Shown: positions 1-11,946 of the stretch, piece after piece
Numbering within the stretch: position 1 is the first letter of the stretch
Layout: every line of letters starts with the position of its first letter
NCBI RefSeq assembly: GCF_001039355.2
Contig: NW_019773814.1
Location: 511,545 to 572,966, forward strand
Direction of reading: 5' to 3'
From: Lingula anatina
Lineage: Eukaryota > Brachiopoda > Lingulata > Lingulida > Lingulidae
DNA length: 61,422 bases
Notes under the pieces: model-generated
Database searches by the model: none
The model's input: the letters and a program-made list of their open reading frames with translations, nothing else
Told to the model about the DNA's origin: nothing
Program-made: the position numbers and the translations under genes

Positions 1-72
1 CCTCCCCATGTGTCGTCCCAATGGAGTCGAGATTTAATGACTGTACCCCCGCAGGGACGACGCATGGGGAGG
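1..72. repeat. Hairpin-forming inverted repeat at window start
   Basis: Bases 1-19 (CCTCCCCATGTGTCGTCCC) pair with 54-72 with a single mismatch around a 34-base loop. The left arm starts exactly at the window edge and may be longer. It could be the end of a foldback element. Confidence 0.7.
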
Positions 73-1492
73 CGTGTGAGAGGCGGAGAGACTATTAAAA
101 GATTAGGCGGTTTTTCTTTCATGTACGTCCGCCATATTTAGTTCCAGGATTTGTAAAGCCATGGCTCAACTCGTTGTGAATGCGATCTTAGAGTTATGAA
201 ACAGTGCATGTACTTAAGCACACAGAGGAATGGCCTAGTTATTTTCTTGAAATGCGAGTCTTCCATAGACTTTTACATGAGGGAATAAGAGCGCCAGGTC
301 TGCGAAAGATCTTCACCGACTCTTGGACCCATGAGATATGTTTGTTTATGCCTAAAGATAATGAAACAAGCTTCACTTTTTGTATTTAAGCCGAAGCTCA
401 TTGGGAATTACCTATAAAACCCATCTTATACGCATATTGTAACCATTTATTATCATCCAGAAACCGAAAATGAGTCTTTTTCTGCATCTTATTATTCAAT
501 AATTCATCTATTTTTGTGCTTATTTAGAACAATGAAAAAACCATCGCAAATTTAAAATATCGGCGTTTATATGTTTTACGTTTCAATGCATAAACATGGG
601 TAACTCAAAGCTTTAATCGTCAGTTTAATACCTTTCTATTTTGAGGGGGGACAGCAATCGGTATGGGGCGTAACTTGAACAAGACTTAATCACGAAAATT
701 GGCCGCATTTACATTGTATAACCTACAATCACTTGCCGTCATTTTCGTTTAAATGTTTGTTTTTTTTTTCTTTGGGGGTTATGAACCCGTTCTTACAGAT
801 TTCCAATAAACAAAGACATTTTTTTTTTTTTGCTTTATCAACCATAAAATCTCAACTAAGACAGTTGAATAAAACCTCAACTAAGAAAAATCGCTAGTGT
901 CATTAAATCGGCGTTAAAACGTGGGTGCTCAGGTCAAAGAGAAATTTGAGAAACCAATTTTTCATTTTTTACCCCAAAATCGCAATTATGACATCACCCG
1001 TAAGATGACATATCTATATATATATACATGTTAATATGTGTAAATGTTTATGTCACTGAACACCGAAGATTTATTTATTACCCAAAAGTATGTATATAAG
1101 GCAGTAAATAAGGAGTTTGGGGCGAAGGGTGACAATATCCTAAATAGGTATTTTATTAATTTTCTATAAAACATTTTTGCTAAATTTGTTTCATTTCAGT
1201 AACTTACATTTGAAGATATTTATACTTTAACCGTAAACAGCAGAAATATTAAAATATAATATGCTCTGTAAGAAATAAATTATTAGCTTCATTGTCTACT
1301 ATGTACCCCAGAACCAAAATGTAACAAGGTTACATTAAAAAAATATCATACGACCAATTTTAAGTTTCACTTAAAGCATGCACTTAGATAGGCCTACGTT
1401 AAAACTTGACAAAAATTGATTTATAAAATACAAATTATTTGAAATTGTTTCAAATTTATTGATGTTATATGGCGCCTCTTCACCCCTTTCAG
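73..1492. other. Non-coding stretch upstream of first exon seen
   Basis: The stretch is AT-rich with T-runs at about 759-768 and 820-831. A 61-codon frame at 204-389 has no recognisable homology or splice context. If the transporter gene has an upstream exon outside the window, this stretch is intron. No promoter could be supported. Confidence 0.5.
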
Positions 1493-1847
1493 GCGGAAAT
1501 ACTTCATCAGGCCGCACCATCCCGAAGGTCACGGTGACCTCGGCCGCCAGTGTGGACAATTCCACCGTGTCAGCGACCCAGCTCAACAACAGCGATATAC
1601 TGCAGCCATCCAGCGCGGAGAAACCTAGGAAGATTGTCTGTGGAATCATCACCACCATAACTCTCGCGGTAACTTTCGTGGGATTTACAGTTCTGGCGAG
1701 AAGAACGTTTGTGTTGTATACGACATTCCAGGCACCGTTTTTCTTGACCTACTTTTGCAGCATCTGGCCAATCATAATGTTCCCGGTGTGCATTGTTGCG
1801 AAATGGTTGCGAACGAGGGGGAAGTTGCCCATTTCTTCTTCTTGGAG
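1493..1847 (+). CDS. SLC35F-like exon 1 of those seen
   Basis: The acceptor is a pyrimidine-rich CTTCACCCCTTTCAG ending at 1492, and the donor is GAG|GTAGGT at 1848. The exon encodes a polar Ser/Thr/Asn-rich leader of about 45 residues, then PRKIVCGIITT with the first membrane segment and APFFLTYF leading into the second. The in-frame ATG at 1459 lies inside the intron before the acceptor, so I do not use it as the start. Confidence 0.8.
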
Positions 1848-4682
1848 GTAGGTACTGTCTCAAGGGTTTACGGGTGGGCAGCAGAAAAATTCAAATTTTA
1901 GTTTCTCGAAATCACCCATGCATAATTCAGCAACATTTCGCCATATATTATTTCACATTATTTGTTCATGTCGTACCATTTTTTTATTCAGTAGCATGTA
2001 CACATATAGCCTACCGCCCAAGTTCATACACGTTTGTACAAATAATAAAGCATGTACAGGGTATAGTATAGTTCTTACTGTCTTACGATATAAATGTGCA
2101 TGATTGCATCATCACTGTAAATCATGTTTACGTTTAATGTCATTCTCTTTAATGTCGTACAGAATCTTATTTCACCGAATATCTCTGACAGCGGCCATTA
2201 TTTCCCATATTTCAATGTTCTTAAATGTGAAGCAGCTTTTGAAAGCAACGATAAACCTCAGAATTTTAATAGAGTTGTAGGTCGAGAAAGTGCTTGGAGG
2301 AAATGCTTAACTGCGAGAACGTTATTTGAATGTTATTTGAACCGCTAAACATTCAGCATAATTGAGCGACGGGGCAAAATCTGTATCCACCCCCCCCCCC
2401 CCCGCAACAGTGCTACGACGTGATTAAAAAGAAGGAGTTGGTGGGTAACCCCCCCCCCCCAGTGCCCCCGGCTCCTTCGCTTACAAATATCAAATACATA
2501 TATGATAAGGAAGAGGGAAAAAAGCACTGTCCAAATGACATCGAAACTTGATTTGGGGATTGCTTAATCTCAGATGATGGTCGTGTTTATATTGTATTGA
2601 ACGCCATATCACTGTTACAAAGGATATATCTAGTCAAAAACTCTCATTCACGACAGGAAATATCATATTGATGTTAATTGAATCGACAGGTTGAAAAAAT
2701 CAATGTTTAGTTTGTTTTTTATGTAACCGATGTATTAAGTATCTCTGCATCGCGTAGGTGACTGGTTTGTTCTCTAGTTTCAGATATCTTTCTTTAAAGA
2801 GATTCTATTTGGCATACAAGCCTGGGAAGGTGAGGGTCGGACTGTGGATATGTTTATATACATTGGGGTGAGGTGGGGGCAGGAAGGGGGGGGGGTGGAT
2901 TAGCACTGAGGTGACAAATAACTACCCTGAGTGTCAGAGCAACGTAAAAGCTAACTAGCTTATATATACCTTGTGATGGAGTCGCTTTTACTAGTATTGC
3001 TGATATGTGTTATATATGAAATCAAGATCGAGCTGGCAATACCGGAATCTAGAACCTAGGGTACTAATAACGCGCCAAACATTAATTGTCAGGGATTTCA
3101 ATAAAAAGTAAATGAAAAAAGTCATAACACAGTAATGTTCACTTTAACTGTGTGAAGACGCGCAGCCTCAAGGACAGGCGTGACAGTAATGGTAGTACGC
3201 TATAGCTAGGGACCGTAGTCCGTTCCCATTACTTTGTACAGGTGGAATTCGTCCCATATACTAACCCCAATACTCCAACTAACCCTAACCTGTACTGATC
3301 ATATGGGTGTCCGAACTTCCATTACTAGGACTTCCATTCCTGTTATACCGGCACCAACATTGGAAAGGAAACCGCGCGAGCTAACATGTTTTCGTGAAAA
3401 ACCGTCAAATCCACTCATACCTGTTAACTGCTGCTATACTGGTGATTGAAGCAGTCAGAAATGGAAAACAGAAAAATGGCCATGACGAACGGTTCACCAC
3501 GCATTAATACATTTTATCTCAAGGCGTCAGTTCTTCACTAGGGACAAATCAGCCCCGACGTGGCCATGACTTAATAAAGAGATGCAGGCAATGTTATCGA
3601 TTCGGTTATAGTCAGTACATGTTTGATTTGATTCCAACATTTCTGTGTCTACTCTGTCACCTGTGTGTGACTCAGTGACTCAGGCTATTGTAAATGGGTG
3701 GGGGTGTAAAGTGGGGGGGGGGGGGTGTAAAGTTTTTGGATCGCTCGGCAAATATAAACTAGTGGACGCGTGGGCAGTTTTACTGTAATGTGCTAGCAAA
3801 GTGGTAAATCGGTTGATTTCCTCACTTCAGTTCTTATGTATCTATATTAGGCATGGGAGACGGGGATGCCGCTGGTGATAAGGGCTGGGGCACGTGACCC
3901 GCTGTGTAAACCTCCACCCCCACCCCCACCCAAGACCTGAGTGAGACACTGAGTTGGGCTGGTTCCTTGTATTTACTGTTTATTCTCCATCTTGAATCAC
4001 GTATCCCTCTACATCAGTTCATCTTTGGGATCGGTTCAGACGTAACGCAACGATGTTCCCAGTTCCTGTTATCGGAGGTTGTTGTTATGTTTCACTGCCC
4101 GGAGCTACCCCTCTCCCCCCCCCCCCTACCAAACCCACACCCACCCCCCACCCCCCCAACAGCTTGTACTGTGTGCCTAGCATCTCAAACATCTGCTTCA
4201 ACATAACTCCAGCAGTTCAATGTAAGTTCAGCCACCTCAACAGAAAATGAGGCATTTTAAAAGGAAATATCCTCCGTCTAATGCTTTTCAGTCTGTTTAC
4301 CCTCCCCCTTGACTTGAAACGCTACAGCAGAATTATCGATCGCGATTCAGTCGAACATCCAACTGTGTTTACTCTATACCTGGTCACCGTGAAGTGCTTT
4401 TAATTACTGACATTGTAGATGAACTATCGCTCTGGCTTGTAGAAAATCAAAGCCTGGGATGTGCGTCAGAAACGTGTATGTTTTCACCTGGGATTGGTTT
4501 AATATTTCGGTATTTGTTACTTCGTTATTTATTATTACAAAAATAGCATTGCTTTCACTACTTGATGCCTGTAGTCTTCGCAGGTGGACATTTTTAGAAT
4601 TGTTTTATTAATTTATCTTTAGTTTATTCTGTTTTTAATTTTTAATTACTACTATTATTATTATTATTTTGTTATTATAATT

Positions 4683-4741
<59 letters not shown>

Positions 4742-5764
4742 TTGCTGTGATGATGTTATAATAAGACATAGCTATTGAACAAGATTTCATAAAATTGCAA
4801 ATTCTAAAACAGGAAGCACATGAGATGTTTTCCTGGATAACTCTTAGTTATATGTACTTGGCAAGAATGATATTATACCATTAGTATCGGGACCGCAAAG
4901 GTGTCAGTTTTCTTTATTGACTTGGCTATTAATTTGTCGTCAGTTAGAAGTCTTTTAGAACAATGAAAAGACACGTCGTCGGCAACAATTAGATACAGCA
5001 AAATTCCTGCTTCATTTTAATAGTTTTTTTCTATATAAAAATTCTTGGAATGGAACGTAAAACATTGATTTAAAGAAGGGAAACCCACTCATATGTCGCA
5101 GCCGTTCTCGCTATCACACTTAATTTAGATCAAGATAAATAGCATAAGAATGAAACAAGGGATATATCGATTACACGGTAACAAAGAAAGTCAAACAATC
5201 TACCTCAGAAACAAAAATATTTGCCTTGCAGATATTATATTGACATTTCTCTGTGTGTTTGATATCAAGTGCTTTTCATTGAACATGTAAGTACCACTGC
5301 TCTTCTCTACAAAAACAAACAATTATGGCACTCGTAGGGCAGCTTTTTGTTTAAATATAGATCCGGATTTCCTGTATGCTTTAAGGTATTTTAAGTTTTG
5401 GGGTAATGAAAATATGCTCAAGTAGTTTATTTTTAGGTTTATTTATGTATTTATTCATTTGTGAATTTATATTACGCAAGTGTATAATTAATATATAAAG
5501 TTGTTTTCGGCAAGCACAACACCTACCGTGCTCTGATTACGCTATGTATTTTATTTATTTACTTAATTATTTATTTATTATTTATTTATTTATTTATTTA
5601 TATGTTTCAGAGAATATTAAGCTGTTTTCAGCGGACACGACACCTACCGTCTTATGAGTGCGTTGTTTATTTATTATTTTCTTTATTTCTTTCTTTCTTT
5701 ATGTTCCAGGGAATATAAAGCTGTTTTCAGCGAACACGACACCACTGTCCTCCGATTACGTAAC

Positions 5765-5795
<31 letters not shown>

Positions 5796-6202
5796 TGTTC
5801 CAGAGAATATAAAGCTGTTTTCAGCGAACACGACACCTACCGTCCTCTGAGTATCATCTGTAAGTGTGTTGCCTTCAGCTTCCTGTGGGTTGGACCATGG
5901 TACATGTTTATACGCGCGTTAGGCATGATCTCGGTGCTGGATGTGGTCATCTTATCGGCTACGTACCCTTGTTTTATGTATCTGTTCTCATGGACGCTGC
6001 TCTGTAATACATTCATAGCCTTCAGGGTAAGTATTTTTTTTTTTTTTTTTTGTACATGATTAAGGTTTAACAGTCCTTTAACAGTCCTTCAATAAAGGTA
6101 CAATCTGTATTCGTTTTCATTATAATGATTATTTATTCGAATATTTGTAAATGCATTTACAACGGCTCTTGCCACAGTATCTTGCTTTCTATTGCAAGGA
6201 AC

Positions 6203-6262
<60 letters not shown>

Positions 6263-6280
6263 TAATAGTTTTACAATCAG

Positions 6281-6344
<64 letters not shown>

Positions 6345-6375
6345 TAATAGTTTTACAATCAGCATTATTATTATA

Positions 6376-6430
<55 letters not shown>

Positions 6431-8409
6431 CAGATAGTGGCTATCCTCATCTCGGTGACGGGTGTGGTCATCATGGTCCATGGGAGTCCGGAGGGTTTTG
6501 ACCACGCCTCTCTCTGGACGTGGGGGGCCGCCATGGCCGCAGTGTCCGCCATGGCCGGAGCGTTTCAAAAGGTAATGGTCGCGTTATTGAGCGTGTGGAA
6601 AACCGCTATGTAATATAAGGAACACTTCTTGTCTTCCGCTGGGAGAGTTTATAATTTCAAGCTTCATATCAAGTGGAATTTACAATAATAAGTGAAGGAA
6701 CTTAGTTTTTTTAACTTAAGTTTAGGTTTAAAAAGTCAAAACGAACTCGACAAGGACTAACCAACATTGAAAAATGTACCTAGTGGAAATGGTGCTTACG
6801 GAGAATGTTTTTGAAATATCTTTTAGCACCTTTTTCTATGTTTGTCCGTAATTTCTTGTGATAATTTGGCATAAAAATTACATTTAAATATAGCTACAAA
6901 CATATCTGCCAGTCAGTACGTTAACTTGGTGTTATTTGACCGTGTGAACTGCGCCATGTAATAGTCATACACTTTACCACAGGTGCTAATCAGAAAATGG
7001 ATCGGAGAAATTTCCTGGGGGCAGTTGGCGCTCTTCAAGTCCGCCGTTGGTGAGTGTTCCCAGACGCAAACACGGCTATTAAAGCCAGCAAACACACACG
7101 ATTAATTGCATTAATCATTAAAACGAGTAGTATTTCTGTAATGTTCGTTTAGATGACAAGCAGCCTATTTTTAGATGAAGCACCGTTGTTGGCTGCCTAC
7201 AAATCATAATCATCATTCCAAGGACGTAATGAAACTATACATCACATTGCATGATGGTGACTTATTTAAATGTTTCTATAAGCAAACAAATACAAAAACC
7301 TGTTTAAACAAAAAAAAAATAATGTATTTCACTGTCTAATAATCATATATATTTTATGTCCACTTAATACAAACCAGATAATCAGCTACGTCACATCGTT
7401 TCCTCGTTAAGAACTACGAACAATATGATTTTGTTTTCCAGCGCTGTTCTGCCTCCTGCTCTCCCTCCCCATATATCTGGTGCTCTACTTTACGGGGGCC
7501 GAGACCATGGACTGGACACAAGTACCATGGTCATACATCTCCGGGGCCGCCATATTTCTATTAGGTTAGTGAAAGTGGTTAGTGTAAGATTCCCACCCAT
7601 ATGCACGTATTCATTTTAAATATGTCAGCAAAAAACAACGGACGCGATATAATATACCTGTATTTGAGCCTATATCTGCTACAGAAAGAAGGTATCCTAC
7701 ATTTGGCCTGGCAGTGTTCCATACTCTGCCATATTACTTGGTTCCGACTCGTATCAGTACCACTAAGGCTAAAACCATTTTGATAATGGACAAAGCATGT
7801 ATCAAAGCACACCAAGCAGAACCCTATCAGGTGCACAGTGTTCAGGTTGATTGAGATGACGCTTAAATGGCTTGGATTTATGTTCTGCTAACACTAAATG
7901 CCAATGAGATAAAGTCAATATCAGTAGCGTAGGACGTAATCGTTTTTTTACGGTACCGTATCTTTACAGGGGTTTATGGCAGTTGTTGTCACTTGGTCTT
8001 GACGAGTTTGAGGTATTCCGTCGCAAAATTTTGCGTTGATTATTTTCAACTTTACACTATAAATAGATAAGTAGAATCGTTTGTTTCAGTTTTGTCGCGT
8101 ACATACTTATAGTATAGGCAACCAGTTATAGGGGATTGTACATAGGGTCTAATTGTGTTAGTTGTGACAATGTTTCTTTGGATGTTGACGCGGTAGTGTG
8201 GTAGCTGAACAACAGGCATCTTTGACTTGTAAGAACATGCAAGGTATAGTAGTGTATGTATTTCTAATATTGGACGTGAACACATTAAGTTAACACTCCT
8301 TTTTATCTTTCAAGGTTTCCAAGTGATCATAGAGTTTGCCGAAGCCGTGACCTATGAAGTATTCGTACCGCTTGGTCTACTGCTGGCCATTCCTATGTGT
8401 GCAGGTATT

Positions 8410-8450
<41 letters not shown>

Positions 8451-8910
8451 TATAGGATTGTTCGCAGGTTATGGATGTGAAACCCCAATATTTTTAAGCA
8501 CCTCACATACTAAAGCTCATCTAAATATAAATTGCCATTAATGCTAGATAACATTGTGATGAATTGCCCTTGGATTCAATTAGTACGTACGAAGTTGACA
8601 TTTGTACATTAAGAAATAAATGAGCAGGGCCCATTTGGCAACCATTCTCCTTGGTGTTGCGTGCCTTTAAATAATGTTGCCATGGTGTTACTTTACAGTT
8701 GCCGAAGAGCTGTGGTCGTTCCCTGTCTTCAACAGCATGGAGATCGCCGCCACCATATTGATCATCATGGGGTTCTTCATGGTCATCATCCCAGAAAACA
8801 TCCACACCAAGATCAGCAAGCTCATCAAGGCAAAACACGAGGAGCACCGGAAGCGACCCGAGCGACCTTTGTCACGTGGGGCGAGGTCGTCGCCGCAGAT
8901 GGTTCGATGA
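1493..8910 (+). CDS. SLC35F3/F4-like transporter gene, seven 3' coding exons (5' end not found)
   Basis: The coding exons are 1493-1847, 5804-6026, 6434-6571, 6983-7049, 7442-7564, 8315-8404 and 8699-8910. All junctions are GT-AG, and the intron phases (2, 0, 0, 1, 1, 1) keep one frame to TGA at 8908-8910, giving 401 complete residues. The product has about ten hydrophobic segments and a charged C-terminal tail. The order of segments matches the DMT superfamily as in SLC35F3/F4: a first helix after PRKIVCGI, then APFFLTYF, then the paired blocks LDVVILSATYPCF and FRIVAILISVTGVVIM, and finally a helix ending IIPENI. Human SLC35F3 is reported as a thiamine transporter, but the substrate here is not shown by the sequence. 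The first exon opens with the last two bases of a split codon, so at least one upstream exon exists. Family-level assignment is confident; the F3/F4 versus other SLC35F choice is less so. Confidence 0.85.
3180..3346. mobile_element. Short inverted-repeat MITE, copy 1 (in intron)
   Basis: The element starts CGTGACAGTAATGGTAGT and ends GACTTCCATTCCTGTTA, so the ends are imperfect inverted repeats. The interior (CCCATATACTAACCCCAATACT and on to CTAACCCTAACCTG) matches the copy at 18872-19037. It has no coding capacity. Confidence 0.75.
4682..4743. repeat. (ATTT)n microsatellite
   Basis: About fifteen uninterrupted TTTA units lie in the first intron. Similar ATTT runs recur at 5550-5600, 5765-5796, 15834-15862 and 57809-57852. 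Confidence 0.95.
5491..5760 (+). repeat. Three decayed tandem copies of the 5' part of exon 2
   Basis: The true exon start (acceptor, then GAATATAAAGCTGTTTTCAG and about 30 more bases) is repeated upstream at about 5491-5543, 5601-5662 and 5701-5760, each unit separated by ATTT-type microsatellite. The second and third copies keep a T-rich run and CAG acceptor. If either acceptor were used, the reading frame would meet a stop: TAA at 5618-5620 from the second copy, and TAA at 5810-5812 from the third. Confidence 0.8.
5804..6026 (+). CDS. SLC35F-like exon 2 of those seen
   Basis: The exon completes the split codon AG|A (Arg) and reads EYKAVFSEHDTYRPLS, followed by membrane segments containing FLWVGPWYMFIRAL and VVILSATYPCFMYL. 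The donor is AGG|GTAAGT at 6027. The acceptor TTCCAG follows an ATTT microsatellite. Three decayed copies of the acceptor and first ~50 bases lie just upstream at 5491-5760. Confidence 0.88.
6204..6429. repeat. Three (TTA)n arrays with a duplicated spacer
   Basis: TTA runs at about 6204-6262, 6284-6343 and 6364-6429 are separated by two near-identical spacers reading TTTAATAGTTTTACAATCAG. The period is about 81 bases, so the spacer and array were duplicated together. The last array runs into the acceptor of the exon at 6434. Confidence 0.9.
6434..6571 (+). CDS. SLC35F-like exon 3 of those seen
   Basis: The exon is 46 codons in phase 0, beginning IVAILISVTGVVIMVHG and ending AMAGAFQK before donor GTAATG. 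The sequence fits the DMT helix after the conserved R-I-V-A junction of SLC35F3/F4. The acceptor CAG follows a (TTA)n run with only a few bases between, so the microsatellite serves as the pyrimidine tract. Confidence 0.88.
6983..7049 (+). CDS. SLC35F-like exon 4 of those seen
   Basis: This short exon encodes VLIRKWIGEISWGQLALFKSAV plus one base. The acceptor is TTTACCACAG and the donor is G|GTGAGT. It continues from AFQK to give A-x-x-K-V-L, the same order as Y-K-V-L-F-K in SLC35F3/F4, which supports the call despite its small size. Confidence 0.85.
7442..7564 (+). CDS. SLC35F-like exon 5 of those seen
   Basis: The exon completes an Ala codon and reads LFCLLLSLPIYLVLYFTG, then a loop with DWTQVPW and the start of the next helix, ISGAAIFLL. 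The loop matches the region of SLC35F3/F4 where a Trp-containing segment precedes PWG. The donor is G|GTTAGT, weaker than the others. Confidence 0.85.
   Translation, partial: RCSASCSPSPYIWCSTLRGPRPWTGHKYHGHTSPGPPYFY
8315..8404 (+). CDS. SLC35F-like exon 6 of those seen
   Basis: The acceptor TTTATCTTTCAAG gives GFQVIIEFAEAVTYEVFVPL and a helix through AIPMCA. The Y-E-V-F-V-P-L-G-L-L-L-A-I-P block fits the T-Y-P-x-x-x-S-x-G-x-x-L-S-x-P segment of the family. The donor is G|GTATTC, followed immediately by a CT microsatellite. Confidence 0.85.
8411..8447. repeat. (CT)n microsatellite next to a splice donor
   Basis: CT units start six bases after the donor GT at 8405-8406 in the last intron of the transporter gene. 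Confidence 0.95.
8699..8910 (+). CDS. SLC35F-like last coding exon
   Basis: The acceptor TTTACAG yields VAEELWSFPVFNSMEIAATI, the last helix (IIMGFFMVIIPENI) and a basic tail rich in Lys, Arg and His ending PQMVR and TGA. A hydrophobic helix closing with I-P-E matches the L-L-L-P-E-E-W closing motif of SLC35F3/F4. Confidence 0.88.
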
Positions 8911-11050
8911 TTGGCATTTGTAACTAAGGAGACAGCGCTCATTTAAATTTAGTTGATTTCAAGATGACATATAACTGTCTTTTCAATACACAGAGATCGC
9001 TCTCTTGACGAGTGGGGTTATTGACGCCATGTATTTCCACACACACATGGACAATAGAAGTGTCACCCCTTCTGAACCAATACTTAGGGGGAAGATAAAT
9101 AACTGTTGAACGATATGCTCCTGGTATCATTTTATTCACATCAAATTTCACACAAAGACCAACAATACAATTCCATGTTGCAGCGGTTTTATACTCATTT
9201 TTCACATTATAAGTAGACCAGGCTTTAAAACTACCTGTACTCAAGATCTACCTACTTTGATTACTGTGATTCAGGGGGTGACCCTTCTATTGTTCATTGT
9301 GTGTAGTCTTTTGATGAAGTCGTGCAATTACGTATGACATCAGAGATACCGAGATTCGAACAATATGACGTCATGTTATATTCAATATATCCACCAAGGA
9401 GGGCACATTTTGCCTTTGTTACAGCGTAACTCACGCAGTTATGTACATTTGATACACGTTTTAAGATAGATCGGAGATTGACTTGCTAAAAGTTATAAAT
9501 ATTTTCGTTTTGATCCGTTGATTAATTAATTAATCATGAAAAAATATTAAATTAATAATAAGCATTGGCTAATTGATAATGGTAATTAACTAATAATTCA
9601 GGCGGTGTGAACCCTCCGAATGCTTTTCTAGTTTACTGCATTATATTATACACAGTTGATATATAATTTTCAACTTCATAAATATCTCTAAACTCTTGAG
9701 AACATTTTTCTGTAATAGTTGTTATATTTACCCTGAGTAATACAAAAATGTATACAATTTTAGAACATTCACAGTGGTGACATAACGTCGGCGTTTGTAT
9801 GCGCCTTCATTTGAAACAACACGAAGAATACATATTTAATTCTGAATTTTCACGCATGGAAATCGATATTTTGTAATTTTTAGTTTCCACTATACAGTTA
9901 TGTGTGGAAATGACGCCAAAAGAGTCTGCAGACAAACCGGTGCTTTTGCTAATGTTTTCATACTTGACAATAAAGTGAATATTTTCCAATTAAACTACGC
10001 ATGATAATTTAGGCAACAGTTTCAATGAAGCTACATTAATATGCCAGACTTTAAACTCTTCGATACTTTTTCTTACTTTCATGACTAATAGATATCAAGA
10101 CATGTTTTGGGTTTTCTTTACTAGCATATGAATATTTATAAGCATCATACCATACTGTAGCAGTTATATGTACTGTACTCGTACATCTCATCGTTTTATA
10201 ACAGAGGAAGCACTTCCCGTCTTCAAATGATCTATTAAGGCAAGAAACACTCCGGAAGTCGAATAAATGTATTCCACGAAGTATTTAAGCTTGGAAACTT
10301 AATGGAGTAGTGGCACACGTTGTGATAATGAAAGTATTTCCTACTTTTCCACGCAAAAGATGATGTTCACTGATGTTTGATGTACTGTAGTAGCAAATTG
10401 TATCAGATCACACCAAATGAACTACGATCAAGCTTTAAGACATTAGGCATGGTGAGGTGCAGGAATTGTATGTCGACGACGCTGGTTATGATACCCTCAA
10501 GCGCTGCGTCCACATATACTTATCTGACAACTACGGCCTTTCTTAATCCAGGTCTAGAAATGGTGACCAATAAAAATCGTTGTAGATTGCCAACGGCCAG
10601 TTTGCACGCCATGTAAAGTGGTGTCCACTTGTTGGTCAGTGTTGTGGACACCAATATAAATAAAAGCTTGGATTATATATTACATCTTTATATTAGGTCT
10701 TTATAGATGCATCAGTATAATAACTAATTTACTTTTTAAAGATCTATACGGTGATTTGATGACAATTTTCTCATGTGAACTCTGTTACGTTATTACATTT
10801 CAAACGCTTTGTACCTCATCGTGTGCTCTTGCTCCACAGTGCCGCTTGGTGACTCCACAAGGTATGCTTTACTTTTCATTATTGTTACAAAAAAAACCTT
10901 GAATAAATATATCTTGCTAAAAAGTTGTTTTTCTTCTGTTAACACTGTACGCGTGTACAGACCTGTTTGTTCTCGTGGGAAGTCACGTGTTAGACTGACG
11001 TCATATACCAGTCCTTGGTTGTAGCAGCACGCCAGTAGAGTTAAGACTTA
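8911..11050. other. 3' flank of the SLC35F-like gene
   Basis: AT-rich DNA that should include the 3' UTR. AATAAA occurs at 9969-9974 and again near 10660, but the true end cannot be placed. No other coding or repeat structure was recognised. Confidence 0.4.
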
Positions 11051-11276
11051 CACCACATTTCCATAGATTTTTAGATCGATCTATCCCTGTGGGGAGTCTC
11101 ACTAGATTACTGTCAGCTTAGCCGGCTTAAGCGTCTGTCCCACCCACTAAAAGCTGTAAGGGGGTAATTAACTATGGTGCCCGCTCGGCTGACTGCAATT
11201 TAGTGTGAACCCCCAGGGAGTTAGGTCGATCTAAATCTTAATATTTAGATCGATCTAAATCTCTGGGAAAGCACCC
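11051..11276 (+). mobile_element. TAGATCGATCTA-family MITE, copy 1
   Basis: Starts CACCACATTTCCATAG with TTAGATCGATCTAT, carries the conserved core GGGGGTAATTAACTATGGTG, and ends TAGATCGATCTAAATCTCTG then GGAAAGCACCC. The ends are imperfect inverted repeats. There is no open reading frame. TTA (11048-11050) sits before it; no matching TTA follows. Confidence 0.85.
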
Positions 11277-11510
11277 ACACACTGTATACTGTTACCAAGG
11301 CTTATGTCGGATTGCCTGCGAATGTTGGGGGCAGCTAGTACTGGTCACGTCTCGTCTAGTTATATAACAGTGTTTGGTAATGGCAGAAAATGGCAACAAA
11401 GTAATTGCATTAAACCTACGTAACCTTCACATAATTACGTAAACGTCGCTTTCTAGACAGGAAACTTCTGAAAATGCAGGAAAACTTGTCCACTTTAGCA
11501 AGATTACCGC

Positions 11511-11615
11511 TATTCAATTAAAACCGTTCAGTTTTAAATCAAATTAATTTGTGAAGCAATTCAATTAAAACTGTTCAGTTTTAAATTAAATTAATTTTGT
11601 GAAGTAACTTTTTTT
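11511..11615. repeat. Two-copy tandem repeat, about 57 bases
   Basis: ATTCAATTAAAACCGTTCAG and the following TTTTAAAT..AATTAATTTGTGAAG is repeated once with few changes. Confidence 0.8.
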
Positions 11616-11946
11616 ACTGACGCAGACTAAAACCGAGTTAGGATCTAATGAAAAACTTCCTCGTTGTGATCAACAAAACAAATAACTTAAAGTCAAGTTC
11701 TTTTACAGCAGGATGGCTTTATCCTCAATATTTTCGTGTAAAAAGATCATACAACGGACCGTGATAGCTTATCGTTGTTGATCAGCTGCCACTGAAGCAT
11801 GGAGAGAAGACCAAAGACCATGGATGAGAGAAAACCTTTAGCCTTGACTGCCGATAAGGCCGATATACACGTGGTTTCTAATGTGTTTCAAGGAATCTAG
11901 TCATCAACAAGCTGCCACCGTTATATATTTTGTCACTGTGGGTATG

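Larger units (their letters stand above)
1848..5803 (+). other. First intron seen in the SLC35F-like gene
   Basis: This is the longest intron seen, 3,956 bases. It holds two C-runs (2390-2403, 2450-2460), G-runs near 2888 and 3711, a MITE copy at 3180-3346, an ATTT array at 4682-4743, and the decayed exon copies next to its 3' end. No coding exon with usable splice sites was recognised in it. Confidence 0.7.

Noticed and set aside
1459-1492. ATG at 1459 as start of the transporter
   Set aside because: It lies in front of a good pyrimidine-rich acceptor at 1492, and the split codon at 1493 requires an upstream exon.
2345-2527. Frame with Gly-rich runs on the - strand
   Set aside because: It is caused by C-runs in the first intron of the transporter gene.
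6089-6552. Frames rich in Tyr, Leu, Ile or Asn runs
   Set aside because: They are translations of TTA microsatellites. Only the 6434-6571 part is real exon, in its own frame.
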